A stretch of 64,000 nucleotides of DNA from an uncultured Opitutales bacterium (GCA_944389175.1 CALXLK010000004.1:124001-188000), one strand, 5' to 3'; positions 38,187 to 49,275 are shown, counted from the stretch's first letter. A program made the numbers and translations. The notes: generated from the sequence alone by a model not told the origin.

Positions 38187-39434
38187 CTATGCGCCTCCGG
38201 TAAGTTTTGTGATAATCTGAATAATGGGCAGGAACAGCGCTATGACGATCGTGCCGACAACGACAGCCAAAAACACTATCATTATAGGCTCAATGACCGA
38301 TGTTATAGCGCCCACGGAATTGTCGACTTCCTCATCGTAGTTGTCGGCAATGCGAATCAACATTTCAGAAAGCTGGCCGGTTTCCTCTCCGACCTCGACC
38401 ATGCTCGTGACCATAGTCGGGAATATGTGCTGCTGGTCGAGCGGCGCAGCCAAAGGCTCGCCGTCGCGGACGCGGTCGTGGACTCGCAGCAGAGCGTCGG
38501 TTATCAGCGAATTGTTTATGGTACCGCGGGTTATGTTTAGAGCCTCCAGAATCGGAACGCCCGAAGCCAATAGGGTGCCGAATGTTCTGGTAAAGCGCGC
38601 AACGGTAGATTTCATCACCATGTCGCCTATCTTCGGGGCTTTCAACGCCGCGGTATCCCATATGCGAATGCCTATCTTAGTTTTCAGGAACAGCTTAAAG
38701 CCAACAATCACGGCAACGACAATGAGTATCGTAAGAATGTAATTGTCGCGCATAAAGTCGGAAATGTTTATTATCATCTGCGTAAGGCCTGGCATGGCCG
38801 CGCCGTTTAACATTTCCGAGAAAATCTTCTGGAACTGCGGTATGACAAATACCATCAAAATCGCGACAATAATCACCGCAACCGACATAATCACTATAGG
38901 ATAGACCATCGCGCTCTTGACCTTGTTCGTAGTCTTCAACGCCTTTTCCTGGAAAGTGGAAAGACGGTCCAAGACGACGTCGAGAACGCCGCCGGCCTCG
39001 CCCGCACGGGCCATGTTGACGTAGAGTTTGTCGAATACTTTCGGATTCTGAGCCAAACCTTCGGAGAACTTATTGCCGGTTCTTACGCTGTCGGCTATAT
39101 CCTCTATTATGCCCTTAAAGTAGGGGTTTTTCTCCTGCCGGGCAATTACCTCCAAAGAGCGCAAGAGCGGTAGGCCAGCTTTTAACAGCGTGGCCAACTG
39201 GCGCGAAAATATCGTCACATTTTCGCTCTTGACGCCCGTACCAAACAGCGGCTTTGGGCGCTTCTTCGCCTTGGCCGATGCTTTCTTTTCAGTCACTACT
39301 ACTTCCGACATCTTCGTAACAGTGAAGCCCTGCGAGGCCAATTCCTTCCTCGCGCGGCTCTCGCTGGTCGATTCAATCGTTCCTTCGATTTCATGGCCCT
39401 CCTTGTCGGCGGCCGTATATGCGAACTTTGCCAT
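38187..39434 (-). CDS. pilC: Type II secretion F / PilC-type inner-membrane platform protein
   Basis: A 415-residue inner-membrane platform for a type IV pilus or type II secretion machine. It begins FAYTAADKEGHEIEGTIE, then has the two T2SF domains: FSRQLATLLKAGLPLLRSLEVIARQE and FTRTFGTLLASGVPILEALNITRG, each followed by membrane helices. MARAGEAGGVLD and MVEVGEETGQLSEML are the paired signature turns. It works with the two ATPases upstream to draw pilins into the fibre. It is the last gene of the gspE-gspE-pilC run; no secretin or peptidase gene is here. Confidence 0.95.
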   Translation of the reverse strand: MAKFAYTAADKEGHEIEGTIESTSESRARKELASQGFTVTKMSEVVVTEKKASAKAKKRPKPLFGTGVKSENVTIFSRQLATLLKAGLPLLRSLEVIARQEKNPYFKGIIEDIADSVRTGNKFSEGLAQNPKVFDKLYVNMARAGEAGGVLDVVLDRLSTFQEKALKTTNKVKSAMVYPIVIMSVAVIIVAILMVFVIPQFQKIFSEMLNGAAMPGLTQMIINISDFMRDNYILTILIVVAVIVGFKLFLKTKIGIRIWDTAALKAPKIGDMVMKSTVARFTRTFGTLLASGVPILEALNITRGTINNSLITDALLRVHDRVRDGEPLAAPLDQQHIFPTMVTSMVEVGEETGQLSEMLIRIADNYDEEVDNSVGAITSVIEPIMIVFLAVVVGTIVIALFLPIIQIITKLTGGA

Positions 39435-39460
39435 ATTTTCCTTTGAGAGATGAGATATTA

Positions 39461-41128
39461 TTAGGTGTATTTCAAAACTTCGTCGACTGTCGTCGCCCCG
39501 TCAAAAATCGCCCTCAGGCCGTCATCGCGCAGCGTGCGCATGCCCAACTCTATGGCCTTCTGTTTCAGAACCATCGTCGGCGCGCGCGCCGTAATTAGGT
39601 CGCGAAGGGCGTCGGTAACCAACAACAACTCGAAAAGACCCTGTCTGCCGCGGTATCCCGAGCCTCCGCAGTCCGAGCAGCCCTTGCCAAAGAAGAACTT
39701 CTTGTCGGCGATTTCAATGGGATCGACGCCGAGCTTGTCTATGGTCTCCTGGTCGGGCTCAAACGCCGTGCGGCAAGTCGTGCAAATTCTTCTGACGAGT
39801 CGCTGGCCCAACACGCCCTCGAGCGACGCGGCTATCAGGTAGGGCTCAAGCCCCATATCCATCAGTCGAGTGACGGCGCCGGGAGAGTCGTTCGTGTGCA
39901 GAGTCGCCAACACTACGTGGCCGGTAAGAGAGGCCTGCACGGCTATCTGCGCCGTTTCCAAGTCGCGGATTTCTCCGACCATTATCTTGTCGGGGTCCTG
40001 ACGCAGGAACGCCCTCAAGCATCGGGCGAAGTCCAACCCCACCTGGTGGTTGATCTGCACCTGCATGATTCCGTCAATTTCGTATTCGACAGGATCCTCC
40101 GCAGTCAAAATCTTAACATCGACGGTGTTTACCTCGCGCAAGGCCGAATAAAGCGTGGTGGTCTTACCGGAACCGGTGGGGCCAGTTACAATAAATATGC
40201 CGTTTGGCATCTTCACCAGCCTGCGTATGTTGCTCTTAATCTCGTCGGCCATGGATAGCTTCTCAAGGTCGAGACTCACCACGCCCTTGTCGAGCACGCG
40301 CAATACGACGCTCTCTCCAAACTGCGTCGGCAGCGTCGAAACACGCAAGTCTATTGGCCTGCCCGAAATGGTTATCTTTATTCTTCCGTCTTGCGGAATT
40401 CTGTTCTCGGCTATATTCAAATTTGCCAAGACCTTTATGCGCGATATGACCGGAAGCGCCAGGCTCTTGGGCGGCGGCGTCATCTCGTAAAGCGCGCCGT
40501 CTATACGGTAGCGAATTCTAAACTGGTCCTCAAACGGCTCAAAGTGAATATCGCTTGCCTTGTCCTTTACGGCCTGCTGCAATATCAAATTTACAAAGCG
40601 TATAATCGGGGTGTCGTTGGCCTTCGCAGACGCGTCGGCGGAAAGATCCTCGTCTTTTATCTCAGAAAGTATCTCGTCTATGCTGGCGGTGTCCTCGCCA
40701 TAATACTGGACGATCATCGAATCGACCTTCTCGGGATCCATGACTACCAGATGGACGTCCTTGTTCAGAGAAAAAGTAAGGTCGTCTATTATGGCGTTGT
40801 TGAACGGGTCTTTGGCTACGAGGGTGACGTTCGTGTCGTCATACTTAAGCGGCACCACGCCGTAATTGCGCGCCATATTCGGACGCAGCAGCTTTATCGT
40901 CTCCTCGGGTATGTCGGCCGGCGGATACGGCAAGTACTCGTACTGAAGGTCCTTGGCTATAGCCTTTAGCATGGTTTCCTTGTCCACCAAGCCGGAATCC
41001 ATAATCACGTCGGCAAGAGACTTGCCCGTATTGACATGCGTTTCGTCAAACTCGTCAAGCTGGGCCTTCGTCAACAGGCCGCTTGAAAGCATAATGTCGT
41101 AAATGGCGTTGTTGTGGTCTTCAAACAT
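39461..41128 (-). CDS. GspE/PilB-type secretion ATPase (second of a tandem pair)
   Basis: A 555-residue ATPase that powers pilus or pseudopilus assembly. The N-terminal 150 residues are the MshEN-like domain. Walker [16 protein letters not shown] is near residue 310, the Asp box [14 protein letters not shown] follows, then [32 protein letters not shown] (Walker B and His box). A zinc-type four-Cys region CTTCRTAF...CSDCGGSGY sits near residue 480. It lies 8 bases downstream of a similar but clearly different ATPase gene. Two PilB-type motors in one operon suggests two pilus-like systems or a hetero-motor. Confidence 0.95.
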   Translation of the reverse strand: MFEDHNNAIYDIMLSSGLLTKAQLDEFDETHVNTGKSLADVIMDSGLVDKETMLKAIAKDLQYEYLPYPPADIPEETIKLLRPNMARNYGVVPLKYDDTNVTLVAKDPFNNAIIDDLTFSLNKDVHLVVMDPEKVDSMIVQYYGEDTASIDEILSEIKDEDLSADASAKANDTPIIRFVNLILQQAVKDKASDIHFEPFEDQFRIRYRIDGALYEMTPPPKSLALPVISRIKVLANLNIAENRIPQDGRIKITISGRPIDLRVSTLPTQFGESVVLRVLDKGVVSLDLEKLSMADEIKSNIRRLVKMPNGIFIVTGPTGSGKTTTLYSALREVNTVDVKILTAEDPVEYEIDGIMQVQINHQVGLDFARCLRAFLRQDPDKIMVGEIRDLETAQIAVQASLTGHVVLATLHTNDSPGAVTRLMDMGLEPYLIAASLEGVLGQRLVRRICTTCRTAFEPDQETIDKLGVDPIEIADKKFFFGKGCSDCGGSGYRGRQGLFELLLVTDALRDLITARAPTMVLKQKAIELGMRTLRDDGLRAIFDGATTVDEVLKYT

Positions 41129-41136
41129 ACAAAATC

Positions 41137-42831
41137 CTACGCTTCGTTCATTGTTACCTTGAGCACTTCGTCGGCCGTCGTCAGGCCGGAAGCCACTTTT
41201 CTTACTCCGTCCTCACGCATCGTCCGCATGCCCAGCTCCCTGGCCTTGGCCCTCAATTCCACAAGCGTGCGCCCCTCATATATCATCTGCTGCAGCTCTT
41301 CGTTGATTATGAACATCTCAAATATGCCCATTCGCCCTTTGTAACCTATGTTGTTGCACTTCGGGCATCCGACGCCGTGCATGAAATTCATGCCCGCGGC
41401 CTCCTTGTCGCCTATGCCTATGGCCTGGAGAACGCGCTTGTCGGGCGTGTAGGCCTCCTTGCAGGCCGCGCAGTTCTTGCGGACCAGTCGCTGCGCCAGC
41501 GCCGCGCGCAAAGACGCAGAAACTAGGAAGGGCTTTACGCCGATATCGACGAGTCGCGTAACGGCGCTCGGGGCGTCGTTCGTGTGCAAAGTACTAAATA
41601 CCATGTGGCCGGTCAGCGACGCATTTATGGCAATTTCGGCCGTCTCAAGGTCTCGAATTTCACCTATCATGATGATGTTGGGCGCCTGGCGCAACATCGA
41701 ACGCAAAGCCGCGGCAAACGTCATGCCGACGTCCCTGCGAACCTGAACCTGGTTTATGCCCGTCATCTGGTACTCGACGGGGTCTTCGACGGTTATTATC
41801 TTGCGGTCGGGGTGGTTCAAATAGTTGAGCGCCGAATAAAGCGTGGTGGACTTACCCGAACCTGTGGGGCCCGTCACCAGGAATATGCCGTCGGCCATGC
41901 CTACTATCCTCTCAAAAGTTGTCTGGTCGTCGGAGAAAAAGCCCAGTTCCGGCAGACCCAAGCGCAACCCCTCCTTGTCGAGAATACGCATTACTATGCT
42001 TTCCCCGTAGACGGTGGGCAAACTGGATACGCGCAAGTCTATGCTCTTGTCGTTGTAGGTAATTTGTATGCGGCCGTCAAGAGGCACTCTCTTTTCGGCT
42101 ATGGACATCTCAGCCATCAATTTTAAGCGCGATATAATCGAGGGCTGAAGCCTCTTTGGCGGATTTTCAACCTCCACAAGCACGCCGTCTATGCGGTATC
42201 TGACGCGAAAACGCTTCTCGAGGGGCTCCAAGTGAATATCGCTCGCCCTGCGCTTGACGGCCTCAGTTATCAGCGACTGCACGTACTTGATTATGGGCGC
42301 CTCCTCTTCGGTCGCCTTGCCCGTATCCATCTTCAATTCCCCGCTGGAATCAAGTATCGAGGAAAAGTCGCCCTTCAAGCCGTATTGCGCCTCGATTGCC
42401 TCGGTTATGGTGTGTGGTGGAGCAAGGCGCAAATCAAGGGGCATGCCTATGATCCTGGAAATTGTGTCGATGGTGTCCATATCCATGGGGTCGGATACGA
42501 CAAGCTCCATCTGGCCGTTGGTTATGCCTATGGGCAATACATTGTACTTGCGGACTATGTCTTCGGGAACAACATTCTTTACATCGTCTCCTATACTTAT
42601 TTCGTTCAGGGACGAAGCCAGCGGCATATTAAATTCTTCCGAGAGTATCTGGTATATCTGATCAAATGTGCAATAGTGCTTTTCAACCAGAAGGTCTATC
42701 GCCTTCGAGTCAAGTTCCGAGGATGGAACCCCTTCCGAGCGGAGCTGGTCTTTGGCGACCTTTATAATATCTTCTCCAACAATGCCGCGCTCGTGCAACA
42801 GTTGCAATACAAAATCGTCTGCTGATGTCAT
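41137..42831 (-). CDS. GspE/PilB-type secretion ATPase (first of a tandem pair)
   Basis: A 564-residue ATPase, paralogue of the next gene. The N-terminus has a separate MshEN-like domain ([32 protein letters not shown]). Walker A is [15 protein letters not shown] (Ser instead of Thr after Lys), followed by [19 protein letters not shown] and [32 protein letters not shown]. Four-Cys zinc motif CAACKEAY...CPKCNNIGY is present. Coupling to PilC at 38187 is expected. Upstream, 43 bases away, is the long rho gene on the same strand. Confidence 0.95.
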   Translation of the reverse strand: MTSADDFVLQLLHERGIVGEDIIKVAKDQLRSEGVPSSELDSKAIDLLVEKHYCTFDQIYQILSEEFNMPLASSLNEISIGDDVKNVVPEDIVRKYNVLPIGITNGQMELVVSDPMDMDTIDTISRIIGMPLDLRLAPPHTITEAIEAQYGLKGDFSSILDSSGELKMDTGKATEEEAPIIKYVQSLITEAVKRRASDIHLEPLEKRFRVRYRIDGVLVEVENPPKRLQPSIISRLKLMAEMSIAEKRVPLDGRIQITYNDKSIDLRVSSLPTVYGESIVMRILDKEGLRLGLPELGFFSDDQTTFERIVGMADGIFLVTGPTGSGKSTTLYSALNYLNHPDRKIITVEDPVEYQMTGINQVQVRRDVGMTFAAALRSMLRQAPNIIMIGEIRDLETAEIAINASLTGHMVFSTLHTNDAPSAVTRLVDIGVKPFLVSASLRAALAQRLVRKNCAACKEAYTPDKRVLQAIGIGDKEAAGMNFMHGVGCPKCNNIGYKGRMGIFEMFIINEELQQMIYEGRTLVELRAKARELGMRTMREDGVRKVASGLTTADEVLKVTMNEA

Positions 42832-42874
42832 CGTTATCTATTCAATTTAAGGTGATAAAAAAGTAGCTGCTAAC

Positions 42875-45502
42875 TTATCTATTCAATCCGAGCAAAAATT
42901 CAACATTTGTTTTTGTCTTTTTTAATCTTTGTATGAGCATCTCCATGGCGTCGACTATCGGAACGCCGTTTAGAACCCTGCGCAGCGTGTACACCTTTTC
43001 AAGCTCGGCCGGGTGATACAAAAGCTCCTCCTTGCGCGTTCCGGACTTTTCTATGTTGATGGCCGGGAATATGCGCTTGTCGGATAGCGCGCGCTCAAGA
43101 TGCAGTTCCAAATTGCCGGTACCCTTGAACTCCTCAAAAATGACCTCGTCCATCTTGCTGCCCGTCTCGATTAGCGCGGTCGCCAAAATGGTGAGAGAGC
43201 CGCCGCCCTCGATGTTGCGGGCCGAACCGAAAAATTTCTTCGGCTTTTGCAAGGCGTTTGCCTCCACGCCGCCCGACATTGTCCTGCCCCCGTTTGGCAT
43301 AAGCGCGTTGTAGGCGCGCGCAAGCCTCGTGATGGAGTCTAGCAATATTACGACGTCCAATCCCATTTCCACCATTCTGCGCGCCCTGCTTATGACCATT
43401 TCCGCCGTGTGGACATGGTTCTTGGCATCCTCGTCAAAAGTGGATGCGGCAACCTCGGCATTGACCGAACGCTTGAAGTCGGTAACCTCTTCGGGACGCT
43501 CGTCTACGAGCAGAATTATCAAATGCGCCTCGGGCATGTTTTCGAGAATCGAGTGCGCCATACTCTGCATAAGCACCGTCTTGCCCGTGCGCGGCGGCGC
43601 GACTATCAGCCCGCGCTGCCCCAGCCCCACGGGCGCTATCAAATCCACCGCCCTCATCGATATGTTGGCCTTGGCCGACTGCGTGGGACTCTCCATTATT
43701 ATGCGCTTCGTCGGATAATACGGCACGAGGTCGTTGAAGGCGGGCACATGCTTTATGTCGTCCGGATTTCCGCCCATTACCGAACATATTTTAACGGCAA
43801 ACGGGCATTGCGCGAAGGGCGAGACCATAGACAAAATTTCCAGCTTATGCCCGCGCTTTAGCTCATATTTGTCTATAAAAAGCTTGGGCACGAACGCCGA
43901 ATAATTCAAAATCTTATAATTGTCTTCGGCAAATACGAGAGCCCCGCCCCGCCCCGATTCGTCCACGTCGAGATACCCCGAGACCTTTACAAGCTTACAT
44001 TTTGAAAGCGCATCCCGATAAAAGTCGAACACGAGGGCATTTTTATTTAGGCCGGGAGAGTGGCTTATGCCCAGCTCGTCGAGCGCCTCGGCCAGCTCCG
44101 CGGGCGTTTTCTTGCAAACGCAATCAAATTCTGCCGGATTTTCAAGCCGCCGGCAACCCTCAATTTCAAAAGAATAGTCCGGGACAAACTGCCCCTGCGA
44201 CTCCTGCTGCTGTGTGGGCGCCTTATCCCCGGCGCCCGCCTCCAAAAATTCGCGCAGAGAAGCCTGCCTGGGCGATTTGTCCGGTTGGCTCTGAGTCGAT
44301 TTTTCATAGAGCGCGCCGTTGGAACGCTCCAGCATTTCCCAGTATGAAAGATCTTTCTGTGCCTGGGCGTGCTCGGCCATGCGTTTGCCCAGCAAATCCT
44401 CGTGTGGCTGGCTTTCCGAAGCCTCGGCGGGAACGGGAGAGCCCGCGGCCGGTTCTTGAGCGTCGCTTGAGGGCTCGTTCTCGGCATCGCCAAAGCTCTT
44501 TCCAAAATATATTTCGGCAAGAAGCCTCCGAATTGACTCCTCCGATTTCAAAACGTCCCAATCGACGAGCCTCGCCGCGCACTGCGTCCAAAAATTCTGC
44601 TCGGGCTTGGGCTGCTTTAGCTGCTTGTTCTGCTGGTTTTGCTGCCCCTGCCTATTCTGCTGATTTTGCTGCTGGCGGGCATTGCGGCCGTTCTTATTCT
44701 GCTGATTTTGCCTGTTCTGTTGGTTCGGTCTGCCCTGCTGAAGCCCCTGCTGGACATTTTTGCGGTTTCGCCATTTGTTGTTTTGCCTGTCCTGGTTCTG
44801 GCGGTGTTGGAAAAATTCCCCGCGGCGGTTCTGGTTGCGGCGCTCAAAAGAGTCCTGTCTGTCCTTGGGCGACGGTGCGGCATACTCCTGTGACTGGGAA
44901 ACGCCCTCCTCATCCATATCACCGTCCTCGCGCGGAACCGAACGGTAGGCGTCCTGCACCAAATCTTCGTCTGTCGTGGAATAGGAGCTCGGAATATCGT
45001 CATCTTCGTCAAAGCGCGCCGGCGTCGTCTCGCCGCCGGATTCTTCAACGTAATAGTCGGACTCTTCACCGGCGTTATTCCCCTCGTAATCTCCCGTGGC
45101 CCCGCCGTTGCCGCCGAGCTCAAACTCCGCGCCCGGTTCGCCGTAGTCGTCCTGCAAGTCCTCCTCTTGGCTCTGCTCGGGAACGTCACGCCATTGCGGG
45201 CCGTCTTCGCGCTTTAAGCCCTTATACGATGCGGCATCTTTCCCGCCTTTGTGCGCCCCCGAGGCCGCCTCGTCAAACCTGGCTGCGGCCTCCCTGGCGG
45301 CTGCATCGCCCGAAACACCGGGCTGCTCGGCCGAAGAAACCTCCGCAGAGTCGTCGGTAAAGGGCAGTTCCGCCGTTCCGGTCTCGACCTTCTTTGAACG
45401 CCTGCCGCGCCTTTTGGGCTGGGCTGAGTCGTGTTTCTTGGCGGGCCTGCCGCGCCTCTTGGGCTGCGCGGCCTCTGATTGATTCTGGTCTGGATCTTGC
45501 AT
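42875..45502 (-). CDS. rho: Transcription termination factor Rho with long disordered N-terminus
   Basis: An 875-residue Rho, twice the usual length. Residues 10-40 carry two PKRRGR(P/R)-x-KK basic repeats like AT-hooks; 100-200 is acidic; 221-302 is very rich in Gln, Asn and Arg (runs such as [13 protein letters not shown]) and should be disordered and aggregation- or condensate-prone. Residues about 470-580 are the Rho RNA-binding domains ([16 protein letters not shown]...). The ATPase has [12 protein letters not shown] (GKT 640-642), [41 protein letters not shown] and [25 protein letters not shown]. Long Gln/Asn-rich inserts in Rho are known in Bacteroides, where condensates have been reported, and in Clostridium. 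It is the standard Rho by full domain set; the short paralogue is at 16886-18004. The start is flush with the coaE stop. Confidence 0.96.
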   Translation of the reverse strand: MQDPDQNQSEAAQPKRRGRPAKKHDSAQPKRRGRRSKKVETGTAELPFTDDSAEVSSAEQPGVSGDAAAREAAARFDEAASGAHKGGKDAASYKGLKREDGPQWRDVPEQSQEEDLQDDYGEPGAEFELGGNGGATGDYEGNNAGEESDYYVEESGGETTPARFDEDDDIPSSYSTTDEDLVQDAYRSVPREDGDMDEEGVSQSQEYAAPSPKDRQDSFERRNQNRRGEFFQHRQNQDRQNNKWRNRKNVQQGLQQGRPNQQNRQNQQNKNGRNARQQQNQQNRQGQQNQQNKQLKQPKPEQNFWTQCAARLVDWDVLKSEESIRRLLAEIYFGKSFGDAENEPSSDAQEPAAGSPVPAEASESQPHEDLLGKRMAEHAQAQKDLSYWEMLERSNGALYEKSTQSQPDKSPRQASLREFLEAGAGDKAPTQQQESQGQFVPDYSFEIEGCRRLENPAEFDCVCKKTPAELAEALDELGISHSPGLNKNALVFDFYRDALSKCKLVKVSGYLDVDESGRGGALVFAEDNYKILNYSAFVPKLFIDKYELKRGHKLEILSMVSPFAQCPFAVKICSVMGGNPDDIKHVPAFNDLVPYYPTKRIIMESPTQSAKANISMRAVDLIAPVGLGQRGLIVAPPRTGKTVLMQSMAHSILENMPEAHLIILLVDERPEEVTDFKRSVNAEVAASTFDEDAKNHVHTAEMVISRARRMVEMGLDVVILLDSITRLARAYNALMPNGGRTMSGGVEANALQKPKKFFGSARNIEGGGSLTILATALIETGSKMDEVIFEEFKGTGNLELHLERALSDKRIFPAINIEKSGTRKEELLYHPAELEKVYTLRRVLNGVPIVDAMEMLIQRLKKTKTNVEFLLGLNR

Positions 45503-46081
45503 CTATTCTTTTAAACGAGAAATTACCAAACGCGCCTGCTGCTTCAAAAAATCCGTCGTAGATTCGTTTAACAAAACAACGTCGGCCAACTCGGCCTTCT
45601 TAAACGGCGACATTTGCAAGGCGTCGCGCCTGAGAATCTCTTCGGCGCTCATTCCCCTGTCCAAAAGCCGCCTGCGGCGCAACTGCTCACTGCAGAATAC
45701 ATCAATGCACAAATCAAAGCCCCCTTCAAGCTTTTTTTCAAACAGCAGAGGCACTTCCACGAGGCAAAGCGCCTCGTTTTCAGACTCCTTAAGCCAGAGC
45801 CTCTCAACCGCGGGATGAACGCACTCTTCCAACCTTTCGAGTTTTGCCTTGTCTGAAAAAACGGCTCTTGCTATGGCCGTGCGGTCGGCCCGCCCGTCCC
45901 GATAGGCGCAGGGACCGACAATTTCCATGAGGCACTCGCGCACTCTGCCGTCCTCGTCGAGGGCCCTATGGGCGAGTTTGTCGGCATCCAATACGCGCAC
46001 TCCCAATTCGGCGAACGCCGCGCTTGCAACGCTCTTGCCGCACCCCATTGCGCCGGTCAAAGCTATTAAAGTTTTTTTCAT
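45503..46081 (-). CDS. coaE: Dephospho-CoA kinase
   Basis: Last step of coenzyme A synthesis: phosphorylates the 3'-OH of dephospho-CoA. The 192-residue P-loop enzyme has LTGAMGCGKSVASAAF near residue 7, DADKLAHRAL (substrate Asp), VHPAVE and VEVPLLFEKKLE, and CSEQLRRRRLLDRG. ATG at 46081 matches the conserved start; upstream codons are a weak alternative. It abuts the long rho gene (stop adjacent to the rho start), so the two are co-transcribed. Confidence 0.95.
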   Translation of the reverse strand: MKKTLIALTGAMGCGKSVASAAFAELGVRVLDADKLAHRALDEDGRVRECLMEIVGPCAYRDGRADRTAIARAVFSDKAKLERLEECVHPAVERLWLKESENEALCLVEVPLLFEKKLEGGFDLCIDVFCSEQLRRRRLLDRGMSAEEILRRDALQMSPFKKAELADVVLLNESTTDFLKQQARLVISRLKE

Positions 46082-46246
46082 TTTCAACTGCCAAACCATA
46101 CCCTTATCTTTTCAAAACATAAAGACAAGACGACATCTTGCATTCGGAAATTTTTTTGATATGAATAAAACCGCGCACCCGCTACAACAACGCCGACAAC
46201 AGGTTGAAATATAAGACCGCAAGAATACGGGAATACGACGCCCCGC

Positions 46247-46879
46247 CTATTTTGAATCTTTCCTATCCCCGGCGGCCGCGTTTGCCGAGGATTCTTTTTT
46301 CATTTCTTTTAGATAGTCGCGCGTCTGGCGGCGCAGCTTCTTTATCTTATTCTCAATTTTAAATAGATCTTTATTTGAAAGCCTGTTGACGAAACAAACC
46401 CCGTTTAGATGGTCGAACTCGTGCTGGACGCAACGCGCAAAAAGATCGTCGCAGACAAGGACATGTCGCGCGCCGTCGGTATCAAAATAAGTCAGCCTCA
46501 CCGTGTCGACCCGCTCAACCGGAGCGTAAATTCCCGGAAACGACAGGCAACCCTCCTCTGCGGTCTCTATGTACTGACCTATGAGCTCGAGTTTTGGATT
46601 CACCGCCACAAACGGCATTGCTATGTCCATCGGCAGCGCGACGCCGTCGATAGTATAGTTGCACGGAGCCTCCGTATTGAGGCGCCTGCGCATGTCTATT
46701 ACAAAGACCGAAAGCAATTCGCCGACCTGCGGAGCCGCAAGCCCCAGGCCGTTTGCCTGGTACATGGAGTCTAACATGTCTTCGGCCAGGCGCTTTAGCG
46801 ACTCGTCGAATTTCTCGACGGGCCTCGTCTTGGCCCGCAGCACATCTTCGCCGTATTTTGTTATGCGACGGACGGACAT
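46247..46879 (-). CDS. def: Peptide deformylase
   Basis: Removes the N-formyl group from new proteins. The 210-residue enzyme has all three motifs: GLGLAAPQVGE near residue 44, EEGCLSFPG near residue 110 (the metal-binding Cys), and CVQHEFDHLNG near residue 150 (HExxH). There is a C-terminal tail rich in Lys, Ala and Ser that is longer than in the minimal enzyme. It follows the unknown gene at 46883-47344 by 3 bases, so they are probably co-transcribed. Confidence 0.96.
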   Translation of the reverse strand: MSVRRITKYGEDVLRAKTRPVEKFDESLKRLAEDMLDSMYQANGLGLAAPQVGELLSVFVIDMRRRLNTEAPCNYTIDGVALPMDIAMPFVAVNPKLELIGQYIETAEEGCLSFPGIYAPVERVDTVRLTYFDTDGARHVLVCDDLFARCVQHEFDHLNGVCFVNRLSNKDLFKIENKIKKLRRQTRDYLKEMKKESSANAAAGDRKDSK

Positions 46880-46882
46880 GCC

Positions 46883-47344
46883 TTAAAATTCCTCCTCTTT
46901 TGGCGCCTTGGGAAGCTTCCCGTTTGTCGTCATTATTAGCACCGGCTCCTTGTTTTTAAGCCATATCTTATGCTCTTTGTAAATTTTTGCCGAACCGAAC
47001 CTCACGGCCTCGTCGATAGTCTGAATAGGCATTCTGCGCCCCTTTGGGGTGACGTTGAAGTCGTAGGCTCCCCAATGCAGTTTTTGCAGCGCGCTCTGCG
47101 GGGCGTCGTCGGCGGGAATTTGAACGACCCATCCGGAATACTCAAAGCCCGTAGCCGCTATCTTTCCGTACGGGTCGTTTACTATAACTACAAATTGTTT
47201 TTTTACGGGGGGTTCTTTTTCCGAAGCCTCCTTTGCGGCCTCGGTTTCGTTTTTTATATCTTCAATAATTCTCGCTATCTGGGTGGTCTCCACCTTAGCG
47301 CGCTTGAGGACAACCTCTACCAACTCCAAATCTACTTTTGCCAT
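46883..47344 (-). CDS. Conserved hypothetical protein upstream of def
   Basis: A 153-residue soluble protein of unknown function. It starts with a helical region (MAKVDLELVEVVLKRAKVET) and a charged linker (EASEKEPPVKKQ), followed by a globular part that begins QFVVIVNDPYGKIAATGFEYSGWVVQIPADDAPQS and ends KLPKAPKEEEF. The last part looks like a small beta-rich domain. No motif I know. ggag lies just before the ATG. It is tightly linked to def, which may hint at a role around translation, but that is only context. Confidence 0.75.
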   Translation of the reverse strand: MAKVDLELVEVVLKRAKVETTQIARIIEDIKNETEAAKEASEKEPPVKKQFVVIVNDPYGKIAATGFEYSGWVVQIPADDAPQSALQKLHWGAYDFNVTPKGRRMPIQTIDEAVRFGSAKIYKEHKIWLKNKEPVLIMTTNGKLPKAPKEEEF

Positions 47345-47487
47345 GCTCTCCAGATAAAAGCAAACCGCCGTTTCTTGTCAAAAAAAAATATGAGAAATGT
47401 TTTGCCTTGAAAAGGCACGCGCTTTCTGCAATATGGCCCGTGCATAGTTTTTTTTTAAGAATTATGCGTTCAAATCACTAGACAAAA

Positions 47488-49233
47488 ATGTTTGCGACCA
47501 TATTCAACATACTGGGCAGTTTGGGTCTCTTTCTTTTCGGAATGAAAATGATGAGCGACGGCCTTCAAAAAGTTTCCGGGGAGAAATTACGCAGCGTCAT
47601 GCGGACTATGACGGGCAACCGTTTCAAAGGAATAATATCCGGGACGCTAATTACAACTGCAGTGCAGTCGTCGTCGCTTACAACGGTAATGGTAGTAAGT
47701 TTCGTCAATGCGGGGCTGCTTACGCTAAAAGAGGCGATAGGCGTGATAATGGGCGCAAACCTCGGCACCACCACCACCGCTTGGGTGATAGCGCTTATAG
47801 GTTTTAAGGTTTCCCTTTCGGATATTGCCCTGCCGGTTGTGGGTATAGGTGTCGTTCTAAGCTTTTTCAAAAAGCCCCAAGTGCGCGATTTCGGCGAATT
47901 CATTGTGGGGTTTGGCCTGCTGTTCATGGGGCTAGACCTCCTCAAAGACGCCGTTCCGGACATGCAGGGGCACCCCGAGTGGCTGGAGTGGGTCAACAAC
48001 GTCTCGGACATGGGCTACGTTTCAGTGCTTTTGTTCCTCGGCATAGGCGTTGTGCTTACTCTGATTGTCCAGGCCTCGTCCGTGACCATGGCAATTACAA
48101 TAACCATGGCGGCGAAGGGGTGGATTACATTCGACCTTGCCGCGGCCATTGTTTTGGGCGAAAATATAGGAACTACCATAACGGCGAATCTCGCGGCTTT
48201 GCAGGCCAGTTGGAACGCCAAGCGCGCGGCGATTGCGCACCTTATATTCAACGTGCTTGGCTGCGTGTGGGCACTGATATTCTTCTACTGGTTCACAGAT
48301 TTGATATGCTGGCTCATTCCCGCCCCTCAGTCGGTTCCGCCGGATATGCTACCGAACTTCGGAGTCGAAAAGACTGCCGTGCTCACGGCGGCACAGCATG
48401 CCGACATCATGCAGCGCGCCGCCGTCCCGGAACGCTTGGCTTTATTCCATACGCTGTTTAATCTCTTCAATATATTTATACTGGTAAGCTTTGTAAGCCA
48501 GATAGAAAAGATCGCCTGCTGGATCCTCAAAGATTCGCCCGACCGCAAGCACAGAACATCCGAACAAAAGCTCGAATATCTTGCCGGCAACATTGCCGAC
48601 CTCGGCGAACTTGCAATAGTGGAGGGGCAAAAAGAGCTTCTAAAACTCTCCCAAATTTCTGGGGAAATGTTTAACGGCTTTGTGCACATAGTAAAGAACC
48701 CCGACAAAGATTTGAGCGCTGAGGTCAACCATTTGAGGGAGCTCGAGGACGAATCCGACAAGCTTGCCATAGCCCTGACAAACTTTTTCGTACAATGCTC
48801 CTCGCAGAAGCTCGCGCAGGAGACGCTCAAGCAGGTATCGCGCGACATGATGGTCATTCCGGAACTCGAGGCCATATGCGATGCGTGCTACCGCCTCATA
48901 ACATTTGCGCGCAAGAGATATCGCCGGCAACTTTCAGACTCGATACTGCGTTCGTCGGCGTTCATTCAGCTGTGCGAGGAAATGAGCAAGTTTATTAAGC
49001 TCGCAAACAAGGCGATAGAGCGCGGAGAGCCGTTAAATGCCGCAGTTGAGGGCTTCTCCACTACGCGCGAGAGCCTCAGCCTTGTCCGCAAGAGCCTCAG
49101 GAAAGAAGCCATAGCGCAAATGGAAAGCGGCGGCGTGACCCAGGGCGGCATTTTGTTTATCGAGATGCTCTCGGCCTGCGGCCGGGTAAACGCCCACGCG
49201 CTCAATGTGCTCGAGGCCATGTCCATGAAATAA
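47488..49233 (+). CDS. Na/Pi cotransporter family protein (NptA-like) with PhoU-like tail
   Basis: A 581-residue inner-membrane phosphate transporter. Family repeats are GLFLFGMKMMSDGLQ and TTAVQSSSLTTVMVVSFVNAGLL in the first half, and IVQASSVTMAITITMAAKGWI and LGENIGTTITANLAAL in the second; the QSS and QAS motifs line the transport site. GANLGTTTTAW precedes. Residues about 370-580 form a helical PhoU-like domain (EYLAGNIADLGELAIVEGQKELLKLSQ). It stands alone after the divergent def operon and ends at its own terminator. Substrate is by family only. Confidence 0.93.
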   Translation: MFATIFNILGSLGLFLFGMKMMSDGLQKVSGEKLRSVMRTMTGNRFKGIISGTLITTAVQSSSLTTVMVVSFVNAGLLTLKEAIGVIMGANLGTTTTAWVIALIGFKVSLSDIALPVVGIGVVLSFFKKPQVRDFGEFIVGFGLLFMGLDLLKDAVPDMQGHPEWLEWVNNVSDMGYVSVLLFLGIGVVLTLIVQASSVTMAITITMAAKGWITFDLAAAIVLGENIGTTITANLAALQASWNAKRAAIAHLIFNVLGCVWALIFFYWFTDLICWLIPAPQSVPPDMLPNFGVEKTAVLTAAQHADIMQRAAVPERLALFHTLFNLFNIFILVSFVSQIEKIACWILKDSPDRKHRTSEQKLEYLAGNIADLGELAIVEGQKELLKLSQISGEMFNGFVHIVKNPDKDLSAEVNHLRELEDESDKLAIALTNFFVQCSSQKLAQETLKQVSRDMMVIPELEAICDACYRLITFARKRYRRQLSDSILRSSAFIQLCEEMSKFIKLANKAIERGEPLNAAVEGFSTTRESLSLVRKSLRKEAIAQMESGGVTQGGILFIEMLSACGRVNAHALNVLEAMSMK

Positions 49234-49275
49234 GGCCGGGCTCAAACACTCAGCCATAGGATACTTTCTTTGCAG

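Noticed and set aside
44002..45360. 452-codon plus-strand frame opposite the long Rho N-terminus
   Set aside because: Caused by the low-complexity repeats of the disordered region; Arg/Pro/Ala-rich with no family.
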